NCBI GenBank assembly: GCA_947623455.1
Contig: OX392530.1
Span: 36,611,405 to 36,675,404, forward strand
Length of the DNA stretch: 64,000 bases
Source: Mimachlamys varia
Lineage: Eukaryota; Mollusca; Bivalvia; Pectinida; Pectinidae
Reading direction: 5' to 3'
This document shows, in pieces, positions 22,401-36,300 of the stretch. Both the position numbers and the translations under genes were made by a program. Numbering within the stretch: the first letter of the stretch is position 1; every line of letters starts with the position of its first letter. Below the pieces are notes generated by a model. It was not told the DNA's origin and ran no database searches. It saw nothing but the letters and a program-made list of their open reading frames with translations.

Positions 22401-23851
22401 ATTGGACGCTCTGTTAAAAAGAAGTAGCCGCAACCAGAATGGGGTAATTTAATTCAAATCATTGAGAAATTACATAAAGATCACAGTAATACGCTGTTTG
22501 TACAGTAAATTCTGTCATCTAGTCCTACATAAATAGAAGATACACAGGTTAAGGTCAAAGGTTGATGTGTACATTTTTAGCTCACCATCATCAGATGTTG
22601 GGCTACTCAAATCTCCCTGTGTCCGTGAACTGTCATCCATCTGTCTTTAAACAATTCTTATAACTGTTATTTCTTTGAGAAGTGCTGGATGGATTATTCT
22701 CATTAGTTCCATATATAGGTTCCCCTTGGTCCTTACCATCTCAATGACGTCATCAAATTCATATACCGGATTAGCCGAAATTTTCAGAATGAATCATATA
22801 CATGTACCGGTAGTCCCTTATATCATCATAAATAACAGACACATAAATATTGTTTACACAAATGAATTTTTTTTTAAGACACTATGTTTAAAATGCGCCA
22901 TAATACAATCAAAGCTTCTATCATCTTTTACTCTCTGCTATTATATGAAATTGATTGTAGCATGATGTACTCCTGTATTCAAACGCTGACTTTATTGCTC
23001 TAAATTGAAGTATAGTCTTAAGAATACAATTTGGTTTAATAACGGAATTGAGGCAAATGCAATATAAAATGTGAATATTTCTATGTGAACGGTCAGCGTC
23101 ACAATTGGACTACTGAAAAATAAGTTAAAGTCAACATCAATATATAACAGATTTATTAAGAAATTTACATATTCTATAGATATTGGTTATTCGATAATGT
23201 ATAAATGAAATATAGGGTTTGGTCACAGCACCTTTTTATAATAGAACAGATAAACATGTACATGTATTGCTGGTGTTTGTTTAACATTATGACCATTTTT
23301 TTTTTGTAGTAGACTTCTTCAAAACTGATAACTGTCAGTCTTGTGACCTGGGTAGAGGTAAAATGTATAATAACTGCCCAATCACCCCTATTGCCACATA
23401 ATTGTAATATTTTAAAAGTTATGTAAATTAATCTCCAAAAAGGTGCCTTATTATTAACAAATTCAATTAAATCAATCAAAGTAAATTGGAAATTGAGGTA
23501 GAAATCAAAATGAAATTTCACACTTATTGCTTTTTAAAGTACATGTGTATTAATATCATTGTTATATAAATCATTGATGTTAAAATGTTAAAATTTCTAA
23601 AACTTTCATTCAAGCAGAAAGGATTTAACCAACCACTAAATGGTGAATAGAAGTTACCTTGAACAACTCAAAAAGAATGTTAACACACGAAATAGGAAAG
23701 GACTTTTATCTATCAAATGAACATTTACCAAAATACTCGTCAGGGGTAGCTTTTGGCAATCTCCTGGTTTGCCTTCTTCGGCCCATACTAAGTTCAGTAG
23801 GGTGCTTTAGTCTAACCTGCCGATTCAGATATGTGACCTGGGGATTATCTT

Positions 23852-24814
23852 CTGATTCAGTCATGTGACCTTGGGATTATCCTCCGATTCAGTCATGTGA
23901 CCTGGGGATTATCCTCCGATTCAGTCATGTGACCTGGGGATTATCCTCCAATTCAGTCATGTGACCTAGGGATTATCCTCCGATTCAGTCATGTGACCTG
24001 AGAATTATCCTCCAAGTCATTTGACTGAATCAGGGTGACATAGGCTGGCAGGAGCTTGGTGGTACAGTAGCGCCTTCGGTCCTAGTGTACTTTATCTAGT
24101 ACATTTTATTGATTATAATACAACCATTACCCTATGTATTGCTATAAAAAAATCGTTCGTTTTTATAGTAACAAACAAAATATTCAGTTTAGCAACACTC
24201 AAAGATCAAAAATGGTTTTAGTAGTTACATGCTCAGCACCTGTGGTAACATGCAAAACAATCCAAAACAAATTCAAAAAGCTTTTATAGATACATGATAG
24301 ATAATCAAGAACAATATCTGAAGTGTAAAAACTGATTCAGTCATGTGACCTTGGGATTATCCTCCGATTCAGTCATGTGACCTGGGGATTATCCTCCGAT
24401 TCAGTCATGTGACCTGGGGATTATCCTCCAATTCAGTCATGTGACCTAGGGATTATCCTCCGATTCAGTCATGTGACCTGAGAATTATCCTCCAAGTCAT
24501 TTGACTGAATCAGGGTGACATAGGCTGGCAGGAGCTTGGTGGTACAGTAGCGCCTTCGGTCCTAGTGTACTTTATCTAGTACATTTTATTGATTATAATA
24601 CAACCATTACCCTATGTATTGCTATAAAAAAATCGTTCGTTTTTATAGTAACAAACAAAATATTCAGTTTAGCAACACTCAAAGATCAAAAATGGTTTTA
24701 GTAGTTACATGCTCAGCACCTGTGGTAACATGCAAAACAATCCAAAACAAATTCAAAAAGCTTTTATAGATACATGATAGATAATCAAGAACAATATCTG
24801 AAGTGTAAAAACTG
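23852..24814. repeat. 480-bp tandem duplication with 32-bp subrepeats
   Basis: The 480-bp block starting 'ctgattcagtcatgtgacct' at 23852 restarts at 24332, and no difference was seen between the copies through 24814. Each copy begins with about five units of a 32-bp motif (gattcagtcatgtgacct..ggattatcctcc) that already starts at about 23822, followed by about 300 bp of unique AT-rich sequence. Confidence 0.93.
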
Positions 24815-27341
24815 TGTTGTTATTTACCATTAAAAATATTAGCTAGTTCATTCTATCGGTCAATATTTAGTACAAAATGGTATTAAAACTGAATCAAGCA
24901 AAAATAAAATACCTCAAAAAATAATATCAACATACCATTGCTGGTCACTCTATGAAGGTACTGGTCTTGTGATATAATCTGCTTATATAACATGCAATAA
25001 CGAAATTATGTTTATATAAATAATATATCGCTCCACCCTGCGTAGAAGGCAAGAAAAATGAAAATACTAAATAATCAGTACACAATATACCCGGTATATA
25101 TAATCGTCAAAGGCAAGAAATAGGAAAATATCAATTAATCAGCTAAGATATACATGTATAGTTATAGAGCCACTGCCACCTTTAATAAAATAGAAAATCT
25201 ACTTATTCCTGCTACCAAATGTTTACTTATTAACACTGCTAACAAAATTATCTCCCTTGCATAATGATTAAAACACTGCAAGAAAAAAACAATAGAAAAA
25301 AATTGTTAATTTGGCAATACAAAAATTTCTTTCTTTCTCCTTTTTTTAACAAAAACAATAAATCATAACTTAAATGTAAAATAAAATAAATTATTAATTT
25401 CATAAGGGAAAAACATTTTAATTCAAATATCGAATTTCCAAAACAAAATGTGCACAATAGGAAAAATACTCGCTGCATTAGTACAATACAATTATAAACA
25501 TCAGACAAAACATAGTGTACAGAATTTTTAATTAAAAAATGAAAGCTAAAACAAAATCTAAACTATTATATACAATACATGTACTCGGACTTCAAATTTC
25601 TCAAATTACTGGTATTTAATTTTCACAACATTCTAATGTAAAACTATTTCTTTCCTGAAATGAACCGTAATGATAAAAAAAGCTTCAAATTGAATATCAA
25701 ATTGGCTATGAACACCTGGTAGAGTCACTGTCAGTATAATGTCATGCAATAGCAGCATATTCTGTATTAAACTAGATATTAATTAATATGTCACAGGAAG
25801 GCCCCCAAACACATCCAAGTGGCTTTCTTATGAAAATGAAAATTATTGTAGTCTAGAAATGCTCAGGTATTTCATTTGAGTAACTTAGCATGAAAATATC
25901 CAAACATATACTTCATAAATTACAAAGATAGAAGATACAACAAAATTCATAATGGAATAGAATTTAAACATTGCATGTACAATTTTCAATGAAAACTTGA
26001 TCAACACTATCAAAATGAAAATATTTCCACAAACAAAAATCAATTTTGCTCACTGACCTAACAACAGCCAGCTGCAGGATCATGCAAGGACGGCACCTTG
26101 ATACAGTATTGTATAAATATATTTTCTGTTGTACATGTACAACCTTTTCTTATCACAGTGCAAGTTTTTTTTTTTAAGTTTAACTCATACCTCTGATTGT
26201 CATTATCATAATTAAGCACTCGTACACATAGTTACCCTCTATTCTTTTTCTATATCAAAATTAATCTAATAACAAATATGCAAATTACATATTTCAATCA
26301 CATAGGTACACAGTTAATATTTCTTTTAATATTTAAATGTTAGATTAAAATACATTATATTGAATGAGATTCAAATAATTAAACTTCACTTTTAATTAAT
26401 TGAGACAATTTACCTGAATAAATGACACTATTAGGAAACTTAACAAGGGTGCCTATGTAGCTTTAGAAGTGAGCTTAGTTAGTAACAACACGTATATAAA
26501 ACTTCCTAAAACTGACCATGTTTCAATCTTGAGACCATCTTTGAGTATACATGTACACAGACTTGTATTTTACCTTTACCTTAATTATATTATGCATACA
26601 TTACAATATTATTAACAAGACAATTCAGCTAATTCATCAAGGTGAACCCATACCTCAGGTATGAAGTTCCAGTGACTCTCATTGTAAGAGGTAGATCTCG
26701 GACAAATTTTTCATTGATGAATGTCAAAATGTACGTTATGAGATCTCCCTCATTCCACATTTCCAATGAGGGAGAAAGTGCATGAAATAGGTCTAAAACT
26801 GCATTACTCAATTTGTTTTTCTCTTATGATGTATCAAAACAACTTCAAAAAGTATTTATTTGATCCAGACACGCCTGTTATGCTTATTACACACACCCTA
26901 CATTAACTAGGATATCATTTGACCACAGGGTGTAGATTTTGAGTTTGTGTGAGATTGGACTTAAATGAGGGATATTTCTAGGGAGATTGGTAAATTATGG
27001 TCAAAATGAGGGAGTCTCCCTTGTAATAAGGCAGAGTTAACGGGTATGTATATATGAGTATACAACACTTATTTGTGTGTCCAGCACTTGTGTATCATCA
27101 TAAACTCATATCCTAAATATGGAGTTCATGCAGTGTAGGAGATAGAGCCCAAACTAACTTTTTCTGTAATGAAAGTGAAGGTCATTTTCCTTTAATGAAG
27201 GTGAAAGTTACACTGTAGGTCTGCCTTTTAACTAGACTTTGACAATCTGATTAAAGCTACCCAGTGCATGAATCCACATAACAGAGTGCAGGTATAATTG
27301 TTTATCTTGTATAAGATATGTTTCAATTGATCAACAGCTGA

Positions 27342-30300
27342 TTAACGACAGCCAATGTAAGCTGTTCCAATCCCAAAGTTACCAAAGGGGTAGCATTCTG
27401 TCATAACCTCATATTCTCCTATCTTTATGTTGTGTCTTCCAAACATTTTTGTGAGATACAGCATGGTATAGGAAGCAAGTTCAAATTCTGGACTGGTTCC
27501 CAGGAATATGCTGCTCATTTTCTTTATTCCGCCTACGTCCTCATCTTCATCTTCATCTCCAACCATCTCAAACTGGAGGGTTAGCAGACGGAAAGACTCG
27601 TCGCTACAGTCCTGTGGGAGAGAGAGTAGCATTTTAAATATATATCATACTTTCATGTTTGAAAACACAATTAAGGATTGAATCTTGCTTTTATTAATTT
27701 CATTGTGTGATGAATTGAGTTGGTCTTGAAACAAATTTAATGGAGTATTATTTGCCTATTTTTTCCTTATTTTTCTTAAATAGTGCCCTCTTCCAATGGC
27801 ATCTTCTTTCTGTACTGGCTGTGATAAAAATGTTCACAGTTATCTCCCTTTGCAGAATATGGGAAAACCAGTAGTTGCCGTATTTAGTGCCCCTTTACCT
27901 ATAAGCGCCCCTCCTCAGAGGTATTACAATTATATAATTAAGCACCCTCACCAATCATGACACAATCAAATGATTCTATTTACAGTATCGGGTTAATTGG
28001 TAAGACAAACCTCAATGTGTGCATCTTAACAGGAAAACACTCTCACAAATATTGGTAATATGTGAACGATTTGTCTAAAATTGATGACAAAATTGTCACA
28101 TATCATAAGTACCAAAATTGTCACATATCATAAGTACCAAAATTGTCACATATCATAAGTACCAAAATTGTCACATATCATAAGTACCAAAATTGTCACA
28201 TATCATAAGTACCACCCATTCTTGTCATAATACATTGTACGTATTTACGGTGCACCCTTGTTATATTGCCACCTTTCGTCCATGGCAAATAGGGTGGTAT
28301 AAAGAGGGTGACAAGAGTATCAAATTATGAAAATTACAGTTCCATTAAGTGTTATAACAGATGACATTACCAATGTCGTATTAAATACAAGCTGAGCAAT
28401 ATATCTACTTGTATATTGTCACAAATCTTATTTCTGAAAATAGTCACTGATCTGTTTTTGTGGCTTGCCATCCGTTATTATCTGTCGTAATAATTAGAAC
28501 CAAGATCTAATGCAATACACGCTTTCATCTGGGAGTGTCCATCACTACTGACAAAGCCAAAGATGAATACCATACACAATAAGAACACAAAATGAGTAGA
28601 AATCAGTCATGCTTTTGATACAAACCAAGCCATAAGTGTGCTTGGATGTAACACAATAAAACCATCCGAATATCAATCTACCTGAGCAATAGAAAATCAT
28701 TCAAGATTAGCTGTACATGATCAAATTGCGCTAGTGAAAACTGGAATACTCTTTTGTCTATAAAAAGAACGCTAAAGAGTTCCTTGATCACAAAAAAACA
28801 GAACAAAATGGTAATATCAGTGAGAGAAATATAAAGCGATAAGGGACATTTGTATTATAATGAATATGGCAGATGGCGGTATGCAAGGGTGGCGAACTTA
28901 ACGAGGAAATTATATTGAAGTGAAATCTGTTCTAGAGGTTAAGGTGGTGGTATGGGAGGGTGGCAGTAGATTCGGGTGGCAATAGGTCAAGGGTACACTG
29001 TACTTTATAAAAACAACATTTTTCGTCCAGATCCTAGTTTTGTTATCCTACTAAGGACCCCCTTTCATGGGACAGTGAAATTGGTTACATTTGGTAGTTG
29101 CATTATGTCCAGTAGGAGTAGGAATTGAAATATATTATATTGAATTAATTTTGAATCTAGTATTTATTATTGTCAATTTAAGAAATCTAGCACCCATCTA
29201 ACACAAACATTTACAGTATGGCCAATTTCCTACCGTTTTAAATCCAAAATATCCATGGTAATCAATCCGGCCAGCTTTCTCCTCCAGGAAAAATTGAAGC
29301 CAGTTGTGAAGACCTACAATCTTCCCTTCTTTTGCTTCCCCAACAAACACATGCTCAAAGCTGCTGGAATCCAAGTCTCTGTGGTTACAAAAGATACACT
29401 TTAGATACATGTATACCATCTAATAATAGAAATTACTTTTAAGATGGAATCCAAGTTGGGTTGATAAACAAGGGTCTTATTTATAGAAGCAATGGACTAC
29501 ATCTTTTTGGCTCTCATGAAAACAACATGAACACTGCAAGGTGCAGTATAAACAATTTAGTATACAAATGTGTACAAATCCAATCTGCCTCACCAACCAC
29601 TTTTTCTGCTAAACATGTATAACTGTTACTGGTACTTCCGCCCAAAACCAAAATCATTTTGTACAATTTTGTTCACCTTAGCAACTGTGCAAAAAATAAT
29701 GATGTTTTCTAAGTCGCCATTCACAGTCAAAGACTACATATTAAGGAGTCCGACAGTTTTAAACAAAATTTTGAAATTAACTATATAATTCTTTTTTTTT
29801 TTTTTTAATTAGAAAATCGAGAAAACAGATTTTTACAAACACCAATCCTTCGATTTTTGAGTTTGACCTTTGAACCTGCTAAATCTTACCTGTCCCTTTT
29901 GGTTCGTCTGTACAGACTAAACCACAGCTTGTACAACATCTTCATGAAATTGAAGTCAAGAGCAATGCCCTTTTCTGCCAATACAGAGTCAGGAGTGTAG
30001 AAATGGTCGGGCAGGACATCTTTTGAGATGAGCCAAGCACGAGCCATCTGCATCACATCTGTTTTCATCACAGCCTCAATGAACCGACGATTTTCTTTAA
30101 CTTCCTCGGGAGTCACCTGTTCCGCTTCGCCACACTCCAGGGTATAGTTGTTTAAAAGATCCTTGAAAGCTGAAGTCAAGCACAATATCCTTTATATTTC
30201 AAAATATTTCATGGTTAATTCAAATGAAAGATCACAACAAGTTATGGAAAAGAAATGTAACAGTATATAGTGATGGGCAATCGGTTGGTAATAATAAATG

Positions 30301-33300
30301 ATTATTGGTATGTAATCAGAAATAGCAAACAGACGGTTCATTCCCACTCAGCCAACATTACCTGTCTTTACCTGGACAAACCTGAGTATAGACTGTTTCA
30401 ATATATATGCAAGACACTAGTATAAATCACCTGTTCATTTTTTTCCAAGTTAAACTATATGCCTACAATACAAGATACTTTGTAGTTAACTAAATGGGGG
30501 GGAAAAATTTCCTTAATAATAAATGAGATTAAAACGAGACTTGAACGTGACTGAAATTTCAGAAGTATACATCCTTAACTATATTTATTTCATCTTTTTT
30601 TTATACCAGTTGTTTTTGCATCATATGTTTGTTACTAATGTAGAATTAACTAATTATTATTCTATCTAAATGTGTATTAACAATTATGCACTTCACAATT
30701 CTTTTCTTAGGTTTTGGTTTTTATTTTCTAACTATGAAAAATACCTAGTTAACTTTGACTGTTATAAGCAACTATATCAATTTTGTTTCATAATGGCAAA
30801 CACTCAGATAACAGTTTATTACTGGAAAATGTGGGCATGGATCATAATTTGATTCAAGATTTATTTTTTTTAAACAGATACAAAACATCATAATTTTTTT
30901 CAATTTATCCTAAATAGTTACAACTAAATAATGTTCTAAGCAAGGAAGAAGTTGTAAGTGCTTTAAGCTTTATAAATCAAATGAATTACATTCTGATAAT
31001 AAAATTAAACTATTATACTGTGTCAATGGTTGATATGTATGTCCAACCTATTTTATTGCATTTTAATACCTGATAGGAGTAAGATAGCGGATGAAGCATT
31101 ATGATATCAAACTGGCTTTCGAAAAAAATTACGGATACTATTTCTATGTTTCATTCCTTGATTTCCCTTAAAGCTTTGATAAGAAATTAATTTGGAGAAA
31201 TTGAAAGTTATTGAACAAGTGAAAATTCAGTCATGTTAATGATAACATGTACAATATAACATACAATATGTATCAAGGAATAAAGTCCAAAGGAGGGGTG
31301 CCAATTTGGGCCTTTCTGCAGCCTATCAGTGATAAGGCTAATATTTTGCAGGAAGATAATTCGAGGTCAACTTCATACTGTATTATGCTCAAAACATCTG
31401 ATTTTGGGTGGGCTCATAGACAATTTGGGGGTCAAAGTGGGGGGAGTGTAAAATGAAAAATTTGTCGTTGAAGTTCTCACGGACTGAAAAATGTAGAAAA
31501 ACTTCTAGTTTGCGTAGTTTCTGTTAAACAAGTAGTAGGCTTGAAGATATTGGTTGAACAAAAATAAGTAAAACACTCATAGAGAATGTCAACGTCACAT
31601 AATTGCTAACTTGTCTATTTTGATATCAAATACTTTAAGAAAATTAAGAAAATCTTCCAATAACCAACTCCAAAATAGAATGACAACAATTATCACCCCT
31701 ACATGAAGATCATAATATATACTTGGCAAGTTACTTACCCCAAAGGATTCTATGGGGTGTTATGGTGGGGCCCGTGAGCAAATATAGCCCCATCCCAGTA
31801 CTCTACAATGTAACACTCACTCACACTATAAAACTGTAAGTAACATTACCTCTGGAGTGTCAAGGATAACCAGCCTTGAGGGCTATCTGAGTAAATATTT
31901 TAGATAATATCTTTTTAATTATCTCCATAACCCCCAAAACAGTTTCTATGATGGCGGAATAAAACTGATACAATGTAGTGGTTTTGGAGAAGATTTTGAA
32001 TGTTGCAGGACATTAATGCTTAAATAATAATAACAATAATATACAATATTTGATATAGCGCCCTATCTAGCTAACATAAGCCACTCTAAAGCGCTTTACA
32101 GTACATAGATATACAATTCTTATACAATCAATACAATTTAACACATACAGTTATATCATATACAATTCTGAGGAGTTCGCAGGAGCTGCCTTATCGGCCC
32201 GGCGCTAACTACTTGTCCTATACCACTTGGCTAATATCTCCATGTGTGTGTGTATGTATGCGTGTGTGCTGGATATGAATTATGTTCTGTTTGAAGTGGG
32301 ACCGTGTTTCCAACGGCATCTTTTATAGTGCCACCACACTTGAATGCTACATCACAGATACTGCAACATCCATCCCAGACCATTTTATACTCCACCTGGG
32401 TTGTTGGAGTTGTGTGGGCAGGAGAAAAACACTTTCTCTGAATGTTCCATGCGTATGACGATTACGGGGATCGAACCCCGGCCGCCTGCATGGAAGGCCG
32501 GAGTGTTAACCACTCGACCAATCCGCCCTTAACCATGATGCTGTTTATTTATAAGCTCACATTATGAAATGCTAGCCAAATGCCTAAACAATATCTAGGC
32601 AAGAAGCGAAAGCAGCAAAATCAAAACTTATAGAGTACCTTTTTGACAGAATGAAGGGAAATAATTCATAAGTCCTTTTTTGAAAAATTGAAGGGAGATC
32701 GCGCAATCAATGCTAACATTTTTTCAAATTCTTGCAAACAGTAGAGGAAATCTAACACAAACGGTGAAAAGAATTTTCCAAAATCCTCAAAGCTGTTCAT
32801 TTTCTAACAGACGCGATGCCTTTATTTAAAAAGTTGTTTAGGAGTCTAGCTAGAGTATGGCTTTGTTAGTTGAATACTCAAGACACCAAGCTACGTTAGT
32901 TATAACTTTGCACAGAGACACCAAGCTACCTTAGTTATAACTTTGCACAGAGACACCAAGCTACGTTAGTTATAACTTTGCACAGAAACACCAAGTTACG
33001 TTAGTTATGACTTTGCATGGAGACACAAAGCTACGTTAATTATAACATTGCACAGAGACACCAAGCTACATTCGTTATAACTTTGCACTGAGACACCAAG
33101 TTACGTTAGTTATAACTTTGCACGGAGACACCAAGTTATGTTAGTTATAACTTTGCACAGAGACACCAAGCTGCATAAGTTATAACTTTGCATGGAGACA
33201 ACAAGCAACTTTAGTTATAACTTTGCACAGAGACACAAAGTTACGTTAGTTACAACTTTGCACAGAGACAACAAGTTATGTTAGTTACAACTTTGCACAG

Positions 33301-36300
33301 AGACAACAAGTTATGTTAGTTGTAACTTTGCAAAGAGACAACAAGTTATGTTAGTTGTAACTTTGCACAGAGACACCAAGTTATGTTAGTTATAACTTTG
33401 CACGGAGACACCAAGCTACTTTAGTTATAACTTTGCACGGAGACACCAAGTTATGTAAGTTATAACTTTGCACGGAGACACCAAGCCACTTTTGTTATAA
33501 CTTTGCATGGAGACACCAAGTTACTTAAGTTATAACTTTGCACCAAGACTTGTAACATCAATGACCTAAATCTACCACCATTCGAGGAAAGGCACGACAT
33601 CACCAGACTGGTATATTTCTACTTTTACAAGTTGTTGAGGGGTTAAATGGTTAAAGACACATCACTTCAGAAACATTTGTCAGAGGAAAACAAAATGGTG
33701 AAAAAATCCTTTAGTTCAAATATCAATCTGATAAAAATACAGATCCATAATTATTCTCATTCCATTATAAAGGACAACATCCCATATGATTTGAGTTCAT
33801 AATCTGCTGACCTTTGTAGCCTATTCACTTCACAGTCTAGTAGAATTTTCTAATTGATGACAGGTGACAGCTGTCATACACACCAAGTCATTTCATCACA
33901 ACATGGACATTAAGCTTGTTGTGATAAAACAACCTAATGCACAAAATTTATAGATTCATGCAAGCTTATTCGTCTACCAACATTCACTTCCAAGATTCAG
34001 GACGCAATAAATTGTATGGCTAATGCAAAACGTCGCCAGAACATAACCTAATATGGGATGTTGTCAGCTCCTTATATACACTCAAGTAAGAATAAGGATT
34101 TGCATATTAATCGGAATGGTTAAAGAATTTTATCACAGAGTAATCATAATTTTTAGATCTTGTCTGCAATAACAGCATCCTGAACTTCACTGTATATTGT
34201 AGGACAGAACAATAGACTCTATAGTGGGAATACATTAGGAGGGCCTAATTAAATGTGACCAATTTTAATTGTAGAAAGGTTTTTCCTAGCAGTGTGCTAG
34301 AGAGAAATTTCCTTAGGTCATCAATGGTAACTGATTATTAAGTCTGGGACCATTGACTTCATTCAGTATACTAATATAGAAACTTTATTTATTTTACAAC
34401 AATTGTGAAACAAGTTATACAACTTATATTAATCACTCTTGTTGGCCCGGATGTTAGCGCGCGAGGGGTCTTATTGTGGGAGGAAACCGGAGTACCCGGA
34501 GAAAACTCACATGGTCGGGCAGGTGACCCCATTCAGTATACTACCTGTATACTATATTCTTTCTTTTATTTTACTTAAGTTTAAAAGTTATAAATACTTA
34601 CCACTGTATGTTTCCATTGAAAAGATTTTTTCTTCATCAAAGTAGTTAAACAGCGAGTGCTTTGAAGTGTCTCTCTCTGTCCTTGTACTGGCTTTTTCTG
34701 TAGGGTATACAACTCTCATCATCAAATACAAACCAAAATTTTTTCTATAAAATTAATTTTATAATGTTGACCAGTATAACACAAATCTATATACAGTGTA
34801 TGTGTAATACCTACAAGTCCAAGAATTCTTCACCAATTAAGTTACATGATTTTAAGTAGTATCTGATAGCTGTATTTATTCTCCCAAAAAAATATGCTTG
34901 AATTTATCCATGAAAAGCATTGGCAACAATATAAATCTTAGAACGAGATAACCATTGATAAAACTCAATTGCTAGTGTTTGGAATAGGTTGAAATTTCAT
35001 CATTATAATTATAGTATTATAATTAACAAGAGGCCCAAGGGCCTTAACAGTCATCTGACTATCAATTGAATGTACATCATACTAATATGTAAAACAGTGA
35101 TTGGACAATAATGCTACAAAATGGCCGCATAGGTTGCCATGTCAAAGTTTTCTCGAACCATGAAAGTAACAACACTTTAATGGACTTTTCACCCGTAACA
35201 ACCCACCAATTTTCTACTCAACTGCACCAGTGGAGCTTGAGAAAAAGTTTAAAACGTGTTTTTCAAGATGGCGGCTTTGGTGGCCATCTTGGTTTTCGGA
35301 CGACACAAAAAATAACAACACTTGGTCGGAACCACCTCAGGATCATTTCAAGTAAGTTTCAGCTGAATTGCATCGGTGGAACTTGAGATGACGTTAGAAT
35401 AGTGTTTTTCAAGATGGCGACTGTGGCGGCCATATTGGATTTCAGATCAACCAACGTCATTTCAGGTAAGTTTCAGCCCAACCGCATCAGTGGAACTTGA
35501 GAAAAAGTTTTAAATGTGTTTTTCAAGATGGCGGCTGCGGTGGCCATCTTGGATTTCAGACTGACCTGTAAAATAACAACACCTTATGGGGACCATCTCA
35601 GGCAAGTTTCAGCTCAATCCAACTGATGGAATTTAAGAAGAAGTTTAAAATGTGAAAAGTTTAAGGCCGGTGCACAGTGCACGACGACGGACGAAGCATG
35701 ATGACTATAAGTCATCCTGACCCTTTGGGTCAGATGACCTAAAAATAGCTGCCTAAAAGTTATTGTGATTTTAGTTTTATAATCAAACTGTATATAACAA
35801 ATGGATTTATGCTCAAACTGCAATTTTTTTTCCATTTATAGTTATGTGCTTATATGCGGCATATCTGGTTTTAACAAAATAACTAAAAATAATTGTTATT
35901 TGTTAGTTTTTAATTGGAAGATTGCAGCCTATACATATGCTAGGGGAGTTAACTCCAAAGAATCTAATAAAGTCAATCAAGAAAACTATAATTGATTTGT
36001 TGGACAGTTGCTTCAACCCACCAATGCTTGAGAAAAAATCCTTGATTGAATGGAACACCACTATCAATGACATATAAAATTGTGGTAAAAACAAAAAATT
36101 TAAATGTAATATATGCTTTATACAATATATGTAAATGTACATGTACATGTACCTTGTAAATAAACTTCAAAATCTTGACCATGGTAACATTTTTGAGAAT
36201 CAGCAGCCCACATTTCATTCAGGATCTGTTCCAAGGCCTCAACGGACACCAGGGGATCTTCATGGTCGCCACCACAACCCTTTCCTCTGTAAATACAGAA

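Larger units (their letters stand above)
20967..27341. other. Gene-free interval between PITHD1 and EndoU
   Basis: No exon chain was found on either strand. It holds dispersed repeat A (21845-22400) and a 480-bp duplication (23852-24814), then about 2.5 kb of AT-rich sequence in which I see nothing. AATAAA at 21554 (plus) and TTTATT at 26855 (AATAAA on minus) are possible 3' ends for the flanking genes. Confidence 0.55.

Noticed and set aside
23822..24500. CRISPR-like spaced repeats
   Set aside because: These are simple tandem repeats in eukaryotic DNA with no unique spacers or cas genes.
32457..32527. Possible tRNA gene with a strong B box
   Set aside because: The acceptor stem fails to pair and the sequence continues into a SINE body and tail.
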